Below, piece by piece: positions 35,400 to 45,744 of a stretch of DNA of 64,000 nucleotides (its first letter is position 1; every line of letters starts with the position of its first letter). Origin of the DNA: Taenia hydatigena (Eukaryota > Platyhelminthes > Cestoda > Cyclophyllidea > Taeniidae); contig JADWOT020000004.1 in assembly GCA_036345935.2 (NCBI GenBank), forward strand, positions 2,470,418 through 2,534,417. Reading direction: 5' to 3'. The notes beneath the pieces are model-generated. The model was not told the DNA's origin. It saw nothing but the letters and a program-made list of their open reading frames with translations, and searched no databases. A program made the translations under genes and the position numbers.

Positions 35400-38300
35400 T
35401 GTCAACAATGGGAGGCTTGAATGTTGATATGCCTGATATCAGTGCGCACCCCGATTGGTCAGTTCGTCTGTTGCGTGGACATGAGCAAACTGCTGTCAAA
35501 GTACACAATCGGCGATCGTAGCGTCACTGCTGCTTTTGAGACAAAAGAGACCATTACTTTCTTCTACTTGCTAAAAAGACTATCATCTATCTCTGGTTTA
35601 TTCCCCCCTTTAAAAGCAAGAAACCTGAGTCCACAAGTGATCGAGAATACGATTGGTGAGAGTCTATTCAACGAAAACGCTTACTCTGTTAAAAGAGCAT
35701 ATAAATATAGAAGGAGCATTTTCTGTTTTGTTTTGCTAAAAAGGGAAGGGATGGAATTATTGGCTGTGGTCTTTGCGCCCTACCGCATGGAGGAGCCAAA
35801 AACCTCGAGGCTATTCCATGTCTCTCCATTCCCCCTCATATTCTTTTCTTTTGATTGTTCTCCCAATTCCACCTAATAGCTACTTGCAGTCCCAAAGTGG
35901 ACTATCAACCTCCCTTCTTACCGAAATAACAAAAACTAGTCAGTTTTGACCAAATTGTGGATGTCCAACCATCTATTTAAATGCGTGTTTCAAGTTCGTG
36001 ACCAACTTAGTCGCTGCGTTGGGCTTGAGCTTCAAGCAGGCTGGTTTCGACTTCAACGAGGGCTTGGAGTGGTGCGAGCGTCACTTTCTGCCTTACTTTT
36101 AATTGTCGAAATTTTCTGCTTAGGTGTTTCTCTTAAAAGCATTTGAATGGTGGGTTTTACTAGACTTTTGCTATCCGTTTACTTGCAAAAACTCAACAGC
36201 AGCCATCAATCTTAATCGCGCGTTTACCTAAGTCCGCCTCTAAAAGCGTCAATTTGTAGCTGTTATGCGTCACTCGCTTAACGTGTAAAGCCGCCACTCA
36301 TCGAAGGCCTTTGCTTTCCCAAATGCATCCAAACGACTTTCAATGGGAAAAAAGACTTGTTTCCGCATCACAATTTTGACTGGATGCAATGCGCATTAGG
36401 GGGCATTGATTTGGCTGGCGTCGCCTCATGACGCGGAGGTCTGCAATTCGACAATACTCCACCTCTGGTGGTTTGAAGCTGTAATGATCATTTTGATGTG
36501 CAATGCACTTCAACCAAGGCATTCAAGTAGGGAACGAAGCACTCAGTTGCATTTCGGTGGGTCTTACAAGAGGTGGCTCGTTGCTTCTCATACTCACCTT
36601 AGAGCTCTGAGTCGGTGACTAATCAACTCTGTGTTGAAAATCACCACTGTGAGGTGCAACTACCGAAAGGCGCGTTGATTCGGCTAAGTGTGGGTGCACA
36701 AAAGTACCTGCCTTGGAAACCACGACGACGACAGCAGCCTTTAGACCATCGTCGAATAAACCGTCTGCTTGATATAGTAGCGAAGTTCACATTTCTTTTA
36801 AAAGAGGAAGAAGATTGCTTTTGTACAATTTCGATGGAGTGCCGCAGCTTTCAGTGCTTTGGTAAGCTGATTAGGAAAGGTGATAAGCAGACACCTTCAA
36901 TATTGGGAGAGTATATGCTTTTCTGTTTAAGGAAGACAATTAGGTCATGGATCCCTTCACCACTGCAGACAGTATTCTGCGAGGACTGAGGAATGTGAAC
37001 CACCACAAACCACTCAGATGCTGTTCGCTTGACTGCTACGGTGGCGATGTCTGCACCACCAAAGTGGTCAACTGAGTCACTATCCATCCATCTGGTCAAT
37101 GGTCACAATGTTGTTAAGTGGCTCCAACTTACCTAACCTGACGTCTATTACAGGATTAAATGGACAAACGAACTCGTGACTCACGCACGGGCGTGGCTTA
37201 ATTGTGGATTAGAAAGTGGTATTGGAGTGTTTCGAGGAAACGTTACTGGCAGCTAACATGGGCGTTACCCTTTCATCACATTGCTACATAATAATTTACA
37301 GTTTTATGAGCAGTCATGTGTCCATTCTCCGTTGTGCTTGTCCTGGTAACCAGTAACTTTGTCAAACCATGTTCTGTGACGCCGCGTACTACTGCATAGT
37401 GGACGTGGATGCGGACACAGACACAGACACGGCATAAACACGAGTGACTGTCTTCGGACCAATCACCATTGCGTGACTCGACAGTGGCACACGAAGTGCA
37501 CAGTCAGCAATGGGCAGCACACAAAATGGAAGATATCCACGCCAAAGCATTTTACGAGAGTATTGGCACATGCCGTAATCAGTAAAGTCTAGCATTGACG
37601 CGAATACACACAAGTGAACCAAGAGGAAGAAGTGGGTAATGCAATCCTAGATCCTGACTAGCAGCAGTCTGTCATTACCGGCCCGTAACGCTCACCTGGA
37701 ACGATGTGTCTTGGCACTCCAAACCCACGATGCCGTTGATGAGGAGGCGTAGAGCTTGCTACATGACTTGATGGAAGACGGTTGACGAATCGCTAAAGCC
37801 TTGTGAAGTAGTCTGTGGCAGTTTGCAGGGTGGCAGCCCCTCTTCCTAACTGGATCGGTCACGAAGAAATTCATGCGCATAACAGCAGTAGGCATGTGAT
37901 TTAATGTGCCAAGTTGAGCCACCTTTGATGGCAGTTGTCAGGTCTGGGTTAGCTAATGTCAATGAGAATGTTGGGCTTTGACATCCTGTCAAATTACTGA
38001 CCATGTTCTCTCTTTCCATGCAAAGTGGCAAATAAATAAAATTGATAGTGGCTAGGCAGAGGAAAGGATAAATAATTGGTGGAAGGTCGGATGGATGAAT
38101 GAACATGGGATTGATGGATTAGAGATGACCACCTCCATGACCCTGAGTAATTAATCGGAATGCGGGAATGTTTCACCGCTTAGAAGCATCCCAGCTCTCT
38201 TCTCTAGACCGATCTTCGCATCACTTAAGCTGCCTTCTCAAAAATGCTATAAATAAGCACCGTTGGGCACTAGAATCATAAATGATTTGTATTCTCGTCG

Positions 38301-39579
38301 ATACTAAGTGTGTTTGCTTAAGAGAGTAACCAGGTGGATCTCGAATGAAGGATAACTAGACTAGTAAACGAATGAATCAGTCCACAGATGCATTGGTGGA
38401 TGGAGATAAAAGAAGGCAAGAAGCAAATCACCTTGAAGAGAGGCAAAACCTTCGTCAACTCGCTTTCCACTCGAGACACACACAATGAAGCGTTCCGTTC
38501 CACCCGAGCAAGACTAAGGGTTGCGGGCACTTAATTCGATCAACTTCCCCTAACCACAGGGATGAATTCTACACTGCTCATGATTTTGCCCGATTTGACG
38601 GGGATTAATTGCATTGAAGAGTGTACAAATTGGAACTTGAGCGCAAACGATGGATTCGCCACTCAGCCGCCTTGAAAGTTGACAAAAACCTCTGACACAT
38701 CCTCTGCTCTCACCACTCATTTGAGGCGAAACGCCATTTCTGGCTGCAGAGAGACATTCAGCGTCCACTGCATGCCCCAGTGAAGTCACCTACTACTGCG
38801 TGCAGACTTTGTAGTTGAGGAAAGGGATCCCACATGCCTTACCCCAAATAATTGATCATCCTCCTTGTCTGTTCATCTTCCTTGTTCGAATTCCGAACCA
38901 ATCACGATAACAAATGGCATAAAATGACGGGATTGGATGTGAGCAAATAAACTTGTTTGAAAAGCAGAGTTGCGCATAACTTGACGGCACTCGCCAAGTG
39001 CGAGTTGAGATTCCATTTATCCGCTGATCAAACACTGTCTTTTAAAACTAAACTTGTCAACATGAATTGATTATTTAGATGGATGAATTGGTCGAGGATG
39101 GGTGAGCAGATGGATTGGTGAGGTGGATGGGTCGACAGTTGGTGGATGGATTCGAGGTGGTCAAATCTAAGATGCATGTAGGTTGTATGCGTGGGTGTTT
39201 CACCGAAACGAGCGAACTCTCCTCTTCCTAGGAACATTTTCTTCTTATTCCTCCTGCTGTCAATAACGAAGTTCCGGGTCGCCATTCGCTTTCTTCCCTT
39301 GACCATTCGCATTACATAAGCAGCCACCGACTGTAAGAATTCTACACAATTTGCTACATTACGGATACAAAAGACGTTTGATGAGGTGGAGCAAGGAGTG
39401 TGTGCATCCCAAGAGGAAAATTGATGGATTAATACACGACAGGCTTGGCTAGCAGATGCAAGGATGGGGTGATGAATGATGAGGAGATCGAAAGCCGAAC
39501 GTTTAAGTGAAAGGGTTGGGAAAGTGGGATCGTATGAACAAAATTCGCTCAATCGGATCAGAGTGAAGACTCCTCTCAC

Positions 39580-39666
39580 CTTCCTAACGGCGACATCCAC
39601 GACTAAAAACGGAATCGCCTTAAAAAGGCTAATATTTGCCATGTTGCCTCCAGAATTCGGCATTAT
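39580..39666 (-). CDS. Candidate exon (possible 5' coding exon of the unknown gene)
   Basis: Twenty-nine codons run from acceptor AAGTCAG to donor GGAAG|GTGAGA, phase 0 at both ends. The reading is IMPNSGGNMANISLFKAIPF continuing to VVDVAVRK, with a moderately hydrophobic centre. It contains two ATG codons, so it could instead be a first coding exon with a short 5' UTR. Its phase allows splicing to the 31575-31614 mini-exon, giving a product of roughly 150 residues. The acceptor lacks a pyrimidine tract, which favours the first-exon reading. Support is the strong donor and the phase; no homology is recognised. Confidence 0.35.
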
Positions 39667-41959
39667 CTGACTTATTTCCTTTATTTTACCTATGTGGAGT
39701 GATGAGAAACAATCGGAAGACTCTCACTTGCTAGATTTGGCCAAACCAAAAAGTTGGTCTGCATATGGTAGATGAATCCGTCTGCCTCAATTTGAGTGCC
39801 TTCCTAAAGGTCATTAGAACGAAGAAAATTACACCAGAGTAAGAACAAAGACTGTAGCACCAAAAACACTCGTCACCCAACCCTCATGTTGAACGGACTT
39901 TAAGACCATGAAGGATCATCTGTAATGACCATTCATTGCGAGTGTAAAAGCGATTCTAGTTGGGAAAAGAGGCCAAAGGCTGTTGTTCCTTCTCGTCAGA
40001 TTGGAGCAAAGTCATTCTCAACTCCTTAGTCGTTCATGATAACAGCCGAAATGATACGACATGAAGAGAGGCTTTGTTTGATTGTAGTCGAACCATAAGA
40101 CGAAGTGAAGAGGCAGCTGCAAGAAACCTTTATTGGGGAAGGTGGACGTCTTTCAACTTGGTGACTAGCACACAAATGTGCCGCGCCACGACTGGCGTAG
40201 CCATCATGACACCCTAATGTTGATAACCTAAACTAAACTTCACGCCTCCCACTAGACAGATCCCTTCATCATTCGAGTGTCAGCTCAAATTCTGTCTGTG
40301 TATTCTTTAATTCAAGTCATCACGACTCCTTCGATGGGCTGCCATCGAGTTTGAAGGAGAGAGAAATGGGCTACGATGGGTTGTTTACTCCAGTAGCAGC
40401 AGATCCACTTCCTCTGCACAGTGGACCTCCTCACCGGTAGATGGTCGTTTGGTAGGCGCATTGTGTTGACCTCCTTAGTGCTTTGCGGAGGGCATATTTG
40501 TTGCATCGTTCACATGAGGGTGACGAGGAGAGGGAAGCAGTTGTAGTGCCCTGCGGTAAAATCAGTGTCAGTGTTGATAGGAAAGTCATGGGTGAAGATG
40601 GAGTCATACGTGTCCTTGGTATACGCTCAGACACATCTCTCATCTGTTTGTCGAGAATTCGCTGACCTGGACAACAGGACAGTGTCACTGATTATGATTG
40701 GATGCTCCTTATTTGTATGTTTATCCAGAAAAAAGTGTCCCATTGAGAGAATACAATTAACGGTCCGATTGACTCGCGAGGTGCATGTTGACGTGTCCAT
40801 CTTTAATGCGAACCTTTGAAGTCTGTCATAACGAACCCAATATTTTGCTTGAAGCATAAAATTAACTACTGCAAAATTGGAAGTTTTCTTTTAACGCAAC
40901 GTCAGTACTGGCTTTCATCCTTGGTACTCGGGGACGAGACGTTGATGTGCAATATGTGTACCATTGTAAAATCTCCTCCTCACTAAATGGTTAATGCCAA
41001 CCAGAATAAGAGAACTCGATCAACCTGTCTTCATTTGCCCGCGGATATGCGGCATTTGGAAGTGATGGAGTATGAACACGCGACCGCTGGCTGGATGGTT
41101 TCATTTACGTCTTACATTGGTGGTTGGCTGGCTTTGACCCCTTGGACGATTGAAACGCCTTTAAAGTCCAGTAGGCTCTTTTACAGTTGCGCCATATCAC
41201 TCAATTCTATTTACAAAATCATTAAGGTCTACGTCTAACAATTAATTATCGTTAGCTAATCTTTTGTTTCAGTCTATCGCTGTGGAGAAAGACCTCCCTT
41301 AGACATCTCTCTGACCATCAAAGAACTCAATTAATGTACTTCATGATTTCGGTATTTGCACTCCTTTCTAATGAATAAACATGCAATAAGAGTAGCAATG
41401 CTTAGGAAGAGTTACAAGAAAAAGAGATGTTTGTGTCTGCGATGATAGCGGATAGTGAAGGAGTGGCGGTTGTTTTGCTAATGTCCTTGACCCCGCGTTG
41501 TACCAAGCCGTCTTGGTGCTTGACCGCTAGTCTTCTAGCTCTTGTGTGAGAGAATTCGGATTTACCGAAATAAACTACTGTAATGGATTTGGCACATAAT
41601 CCTCATGCCATAACCTTCCATTTCCCACCGACGATTGACCTAGCCATCTGTATGCTGACATATAGGACAGGCAAGGAAAATGGGACAAAGCTCAATGAAA
41701 AAAGATGCTGCCTCATTTTCATCCGCGCTTCCTAACGACGTTTCCTTTTTTGCCTAACACTATGATGTGATCCGATGCAAGGAGAAAGGAACTGCTGGGA
41801 AGTAAGTGTGAGATGGAAGCGGGTGAGGTCATGGCAAGGTTAGCAGACACCACTTAAAACCAATTGAATTAAAGATCTTAACATCATTCTTGATCTCTGC
41901 ATGCTAGGAATTTTACGAACTAATTGATCTTTGGTCTATTTTCTTACCTGGTCTCGCCC

Positions 41960-41975
41960 GTCACATATGCGTGAC
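41960..41975. repeat. Palindromic motif copy 4 (GTCAC-atatgc-GTGAC)
   Basis: This is the counterpart of the 12425 copy in the other arm of the ancient duplication. On the minus strand a consensus donor-like CAG|GTAAGA lies just downstream (near 41948). A 60-nt phase-0 open piece would span the palindrome, but it is not called as an exon. Confidence 0.8.
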
Positions 41976-43600
41976 ACTAGGCCAAACACAAAGTGGCAAT
42001 TAAACACCTGTTTCTAGTCCATTAACATAGCAGTGATAGCTTTGCACTGTAACAGTAGCAATTGTTCGAGGCTATCAAACTAAGTTCATTCTGGAGAAGG
42101 TATTTAAGGGTAATCATTGTGCAGCTGTGCTTCGGAAGCAGCCGTCTGGTCGTCTGTTTTATCTGGCAAAATTAAGGGATTTGTGCATTTAAAGCGCGAT
42201 TTTTCGCAGACATTGTTGTTTTGATGGCTCTTCTGCTCTGATGACAATCTGGCTTACCTATGCCTGGCTAAATCAATCTTTTCCTCCACAGCATGCTTCG
42301 TCACAGCGATCTGCACTACACTCATTACTGACCCCTAGAAAGTGGCTAAAGCTACTTAAACATTGAGCCAATCATAGCTAAGCACGCGTTGCTATAGTCA
42401 CGTTGACTTCATGATAGCATGTCAACGACTGTGCTGTGGAGCGGGTAATGCTGAACAAGGGGGATGGTGAAGTAGCTCGTTGACAGCCACGTCAATTGGG
42501 CAGGGGGAGGAGTCGTAAAAGCCAAGTCAAGCATTGACAAATGATGGTGGATATCACGCTTCAATGGTCATAAAATAGTTGTCCTTTACTCCTCTACCTT
42601 CTCCTACCTAATGAAGATGTCTCGTGCAATTAGAGTTGGTGAGTGAATGAATGATCTGCACAGCATTGGCTTACTCCAAACGATCCACCTTCCAGCCATT
42701 GGCTCCAAACATCGAAGGCATACACTATTTTGTAGCAAGAGGACTTCTTAAGGTTTTCCTTAAACCCAAAACAAGTCTTGCCCCATGTTTGTGTTACGCT
42801 GAAAGAGACTGGAGAATTGTAAACTGCCGGGATCGCTTTGGTCGCCTTTTGAAAAGCCAAACCAGATTGCGAGGACAGCGTTGCATTTTCCCTCGTATTC
42901 AAAGATAATGGAAGTAGGCTTTGCGACCGTCTTCGGCTTGCAATCCATGTGATGGTGACGCAGTTGTTTATTTCTCACCTCGCCTTGCCTTGCTCAGTCA
43001 CTGAGTCGTCTTGCACTGCTCCCATTGGAGTCGTTGACATGTCAGTCTTAAACCAACCTGTCAACGGTGAATTGCCATTCTCTAAACAAAATTCATCATT
43101 AGAGGGTAGAACAATTTTCGCACATTGTAGAAAGTGTCCAGTACTCGAAAAATGTTAAGAATCTTTAAAACCATCCATCATGTTAGCCGGGTTGGCATTT
43201 CGGGATGTGAGGCTTCAAAGTATGGAGGAAGGAAGAGGAATCGCATTCAAATGATTAAATTTATTTGTCAAGTCTCAGCAAATCCTTCTGCCGAAAACTG
43301 CACAGCCTCTCCTGTCACCTGATCCCAATCAAATGCTCCTAGAAATGACACTTGCGTAATTGCAGCCCTAGGGTCACTTGCAAAGATAGGTCAAGTTGGG
43401 TCACGCCCTAAAATACCTCATACCATCAACAGGTTGGATGGAACGGCGCAGCATCGAGGTGAATGACGAGTGGGCAGTAGGTGGGTGCTCCAGCACAACA
43501 CGAGTTTGCTTACTAAGCAGTTGACGAATGGATGAATTATAAGAACAGACGTAAGAGGTGGCTATTAGTGTGTCATAAATAAAACATTGGGAAGCAATCT

Positions 43601-43839
43601 GGTCGGACATCTTATTAATGGTGCTAAGCTTCTCCTACTGCATGGAATGATTCACCTCCAAACCTATTTATCCAACTCCCGAGTGAATCGGGTCGGAGGA
43701 AGATGCGTGGAGGGAAGTAAAATCAACTTCTTGTGTACGTGACAGCTCCCAGCAAAGAAGAGAGAACGAAGAGAGTTGATGACTGTGGATCAGGATGACA
43801 CTTCAAGGAATCAGGATGATTGAGTGAATTGCTTTAAAG
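43601..43839. other. Non-coding stretch
   Basis: Nothing is recognised except a short piece near 43730 (CTTGTGTACGTGAC) that resembles 59085, where the sequence reads CCGTGTACGTGAC. Confidence 0.35.
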
Positions 43840-44300
43840 CGGCGGATAATGCAAAAGGGTAAAAGGGAATTAGTCGATTGCCAAGGTTTGTTCTGCAAAC
43901 AAAGTTCCCACAAGGCAGTCAAAACTGCTGTGTTTGTGAGAACACAGACACCCTTATGGAGTACCACATCCACAGGACATTGGAAGGGTGCGAAATGTGT
44001 CTCCACTGTGACGCCCGATTGCGTAGTCACATGACGATGCCAAGAGGACGGCAAGTCACAGACATGGAGTTCGGACTCACCGTCTGCACTTTGGCCAGAC
44101 AGATTTATGTCTTACTGTGTTTTGTAATGCTCTCGTTCCCCTGCCTCTCCTCCACATCATTGAATTAAAGGATGTGCGCTGGCATTCATTTGTGATGTAG
44201 GCAAGTTGAATGGCGATGTGGTCAACATTGACAGTTCAAAACTGAATCCTTTTGGACCTAAATGCCAGACTGCATTGTCTAGGATGGTTGCGAAATCAAA
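43840..44300 (+). repeat. Diverged repeat R10, copy (partners 57540-57870 and 2985-3250)
   Basis: Shared landmarks are GTCACATGACG(A/T)TG near 44027 (57580), ATGGAGTT(C/T)GGACT near 44065 (57620; also 2996), CTGCACTTTG near 44085 (57640), and a C/T-rich part ending CCAC(A/G)TCATTG near 44150 (57720). No coding sequence is supported. Confidence 0.5.
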
Positions 44301-44355
44301 TTCATGGGCAAAATTAAAAATTAATGAGAGATTTTTAACTTGACTTTGGCACTGC

Positions 44356-44455
44356 NNNNNNNNNNNNNNNNNNNNNNNNNNNNNNNNNNNNNNNNNNNNN
44401 NNNNNNNNNNNNNNNNNNNNNNNNNNNNNNNNNNNNNNNNNNNNNNNNNNNNNNN
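44356..44455. other. Assembly gap of 100 N
   Basis: Exactly 100 N, the usual placeholder for a gap of unknown size. Collinearity across it cannot be trusted. Confidence 0.99.
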
Positions 44456-45222
44456 CCTGTTGGTAAACACGAGCTTTAAGTCAGATAGTAGTAGCGCGAA
44501 CTGACATGTGATGTCGATGGTTGCTGTCAACGCCTTCGTCACTATTGTCACGCATATGTGACATCCCGATAATCACATGAGGGTCCGAACGCTTTGGTAC
44601 GTACCATGGATATCTGACTACCTTATAATAGCTGGCTCCACTAAATGGTTTGTTGCAGCGTGTTTGAGCTTACAACGAGGCATAAATACAATTCTGAGCC
44701 TGGAAGAATAAGCATGCAATTGTTTTCGGTTGTTCTCAATACATCTCGCAGTAGTAAATGTGAATTGACAACGTTAAAATCGTTAAGGTCAATACAAATG
44801 GCAGTGCTGTAGCGGTCGAATTCGTTGTAACACCTTGGTAGCTGGCGCGTTGGGGGCGTCACGGGTGCCCCACACAATTGGCCAATGGGGAAGCCAGGAT
44901 TTTGATAAGGTCAGTGACTCATGGATTTTGTGGCATTAAGGTCATGATAGCTGCGCGATCGCCAAGCCCAAAATGGCAAGGTCAAATAGGTTTAAAGCAA
45001 ACATGAATATTTGAATAATCACTAAAAGTTTGCGGCGGGAATTGGTTTTCGTGGAGCGTGGACAGGTGCAATAGGTGGCTTTCCTACAATAGAAGGTAAT
45101 CTTTTGAAAAGTACTGGAAAATAGTCAAAGCAAGTGCCTAACATAGTCACATCTTGGAGCGACGCCAAGCTACTTGCGCATCGAACCCATTGAGCTACCG
45201 TGGCGGCGACAAACTGATGAGG
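44456..45222. other. Non-coding stretch after the gap
   Basis: Contains palindrome copy 5. On the minus strand at about 45160-45205, GGTAGCTCAATGGG looks like a tRNA D-arm / box A, but no matching T-arm or acceptor stem follows, so no tRNA is called. Confidence 0.4.
44547..44562. repeat. Palindromic motif copy 5 (GTCAC-gcatat-GTGAC)
   Basis: Same core as the other copies. TGTCACGCATATGTGAC is identical to the reverse complement of copy 4. It lies about 90 bases from the assembly gap. Confidence 0.8.
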
Positions 45223-45546
45223 TTAGTTAGAAGTACAACTGGTGAAACAAGAGGGATCATTTTCAACTATCACTTCTTTCACTGCTGTTCCATTTAATTT
45301 TAAAGGCTTAGCAATGGCAGATATGGCCTGGGCGTGAGCAATAACTTCTAAAAAATTCGTTCGCCCACCTGAAGTAGCAATTGCTACTGACCTGAATTCA
45401 GTAGTTGTGCTGTTAGATCGCACTATTTGCAGTTCACCACTAAATGCTTGATGCTTGTCCCAGAGAAAGGACTTACGAGGCACTCCATTCAGCATAAAAT
45501 TAAGGCCCTCATAAAATTTGCACACAGCAATGGCGCATTTTCTCAC
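45223..45546 (-). CDS. Coding-like frame, unrecognised (terminal exon or retrocopy relic)
   Basis: This 107-codon frame has steady, protein-like composition: KCAIAVCKFYEGLNFML, a segment ending SVAIATSGGRTNFLEV, then AHAQAISAIAKPLKLNGTA, ending in TAA. It could enter through the acceptor CCTTCGCCGTGAG in phase 2. There is an internal GTAAGT and no AATAAA soon after the stop. The compact alternating pattern is reminiscent of a small nucleic-acid-binding fold, but no family motif is actually recognised and no function is claimed. It may be a processed pseudogene. Confidence 0.3.
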   Translation of the reverse strand: MRKCAIAVCKFYEGLNFMLNGVPRKSFLWDKHQAFSGELQIVRSNSTTTEFRSVAIATSGGRTNFLEVIAHAQAISAIAKPLKLNGTAVKEVIVENDPSCFTSCTSN

Positions 45547-45744
45547 GGCGAAGGAAAATTAATTTAGAAATGAGTTGGGTCCTCTTTCGGTGGTGACAGT
45601 TCTTGACAGCGGTTAAAGCTTATTTTGGGTAAAGAATAAGAGCGCTGGGTTCACCGCGATGGAGTGTATGTCTGGTTTAAGGGTGATATCTTGCACCTTG
45701 GATTTTAAAAAGGTCCACAAATTATTAAAACGTTTCACACAATA
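45547..45744. other. Short non-coding spacer
   Basis: Nothing is recognised. Confidence 0.3.

Larger units (their letters stand above)
35400..43600 (+). repeat. Ancient segmental duplication, copy B (partner 6260-13890)
   Basis: This is collinear with 6.26-13.9 kb (anchors given under that entry). Copy B contains extra material: 39000-40400 includes another GGATGGAT-rich part (39095-39160) that resembles 38050-38110 and 9090-9120, and a candidate exon at 39580-39666. The palindrome at 41960 lies at the equivalent place to 12425. Frames at 35421-35876 and 39028-39663 are long but unsupported. Confidence 0.7.

Noticed and set aside
35421..35876. 151-codon plus-strand frame
   Set aside because: Its first 100 bases lie in the ancient duplication, where the partner near 6265 is not open in the same way. 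No splice, poly(A) or domain support.
36592..36700. Consensus-like donor AAG|GTGAGT on the minus strand
   Set aside because: Two upstream frames stop within eight codons and the remaining one is short and unconvincing; it is probably a chance site in the duplication copy B.
39028..39663. Longest open reading frame in the window (211 codons, minus strand)
   Set aside because: Only its first part (39580-39663) is coding-like and ends at a good donor. The rest runs into GGATGGAT-type repeat sequence and has a composition expected of non-coding DNA.
41948..42020. 60-nt phase-0 open piece spanning palindrome copy 4
   Set aside because: The duplicated partner near 12425 does not preserve the frame, and the palindrome recurs outside any coding context, so a coding reading is unlikely.
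45160..45205. tRNA-like D-arm sequence (minus strand)
   Set aside because: Only a box-A-like stretch is present. No T-arm, anticodon arm or acceptor stem can be folded, so it is not a tRNA gene.
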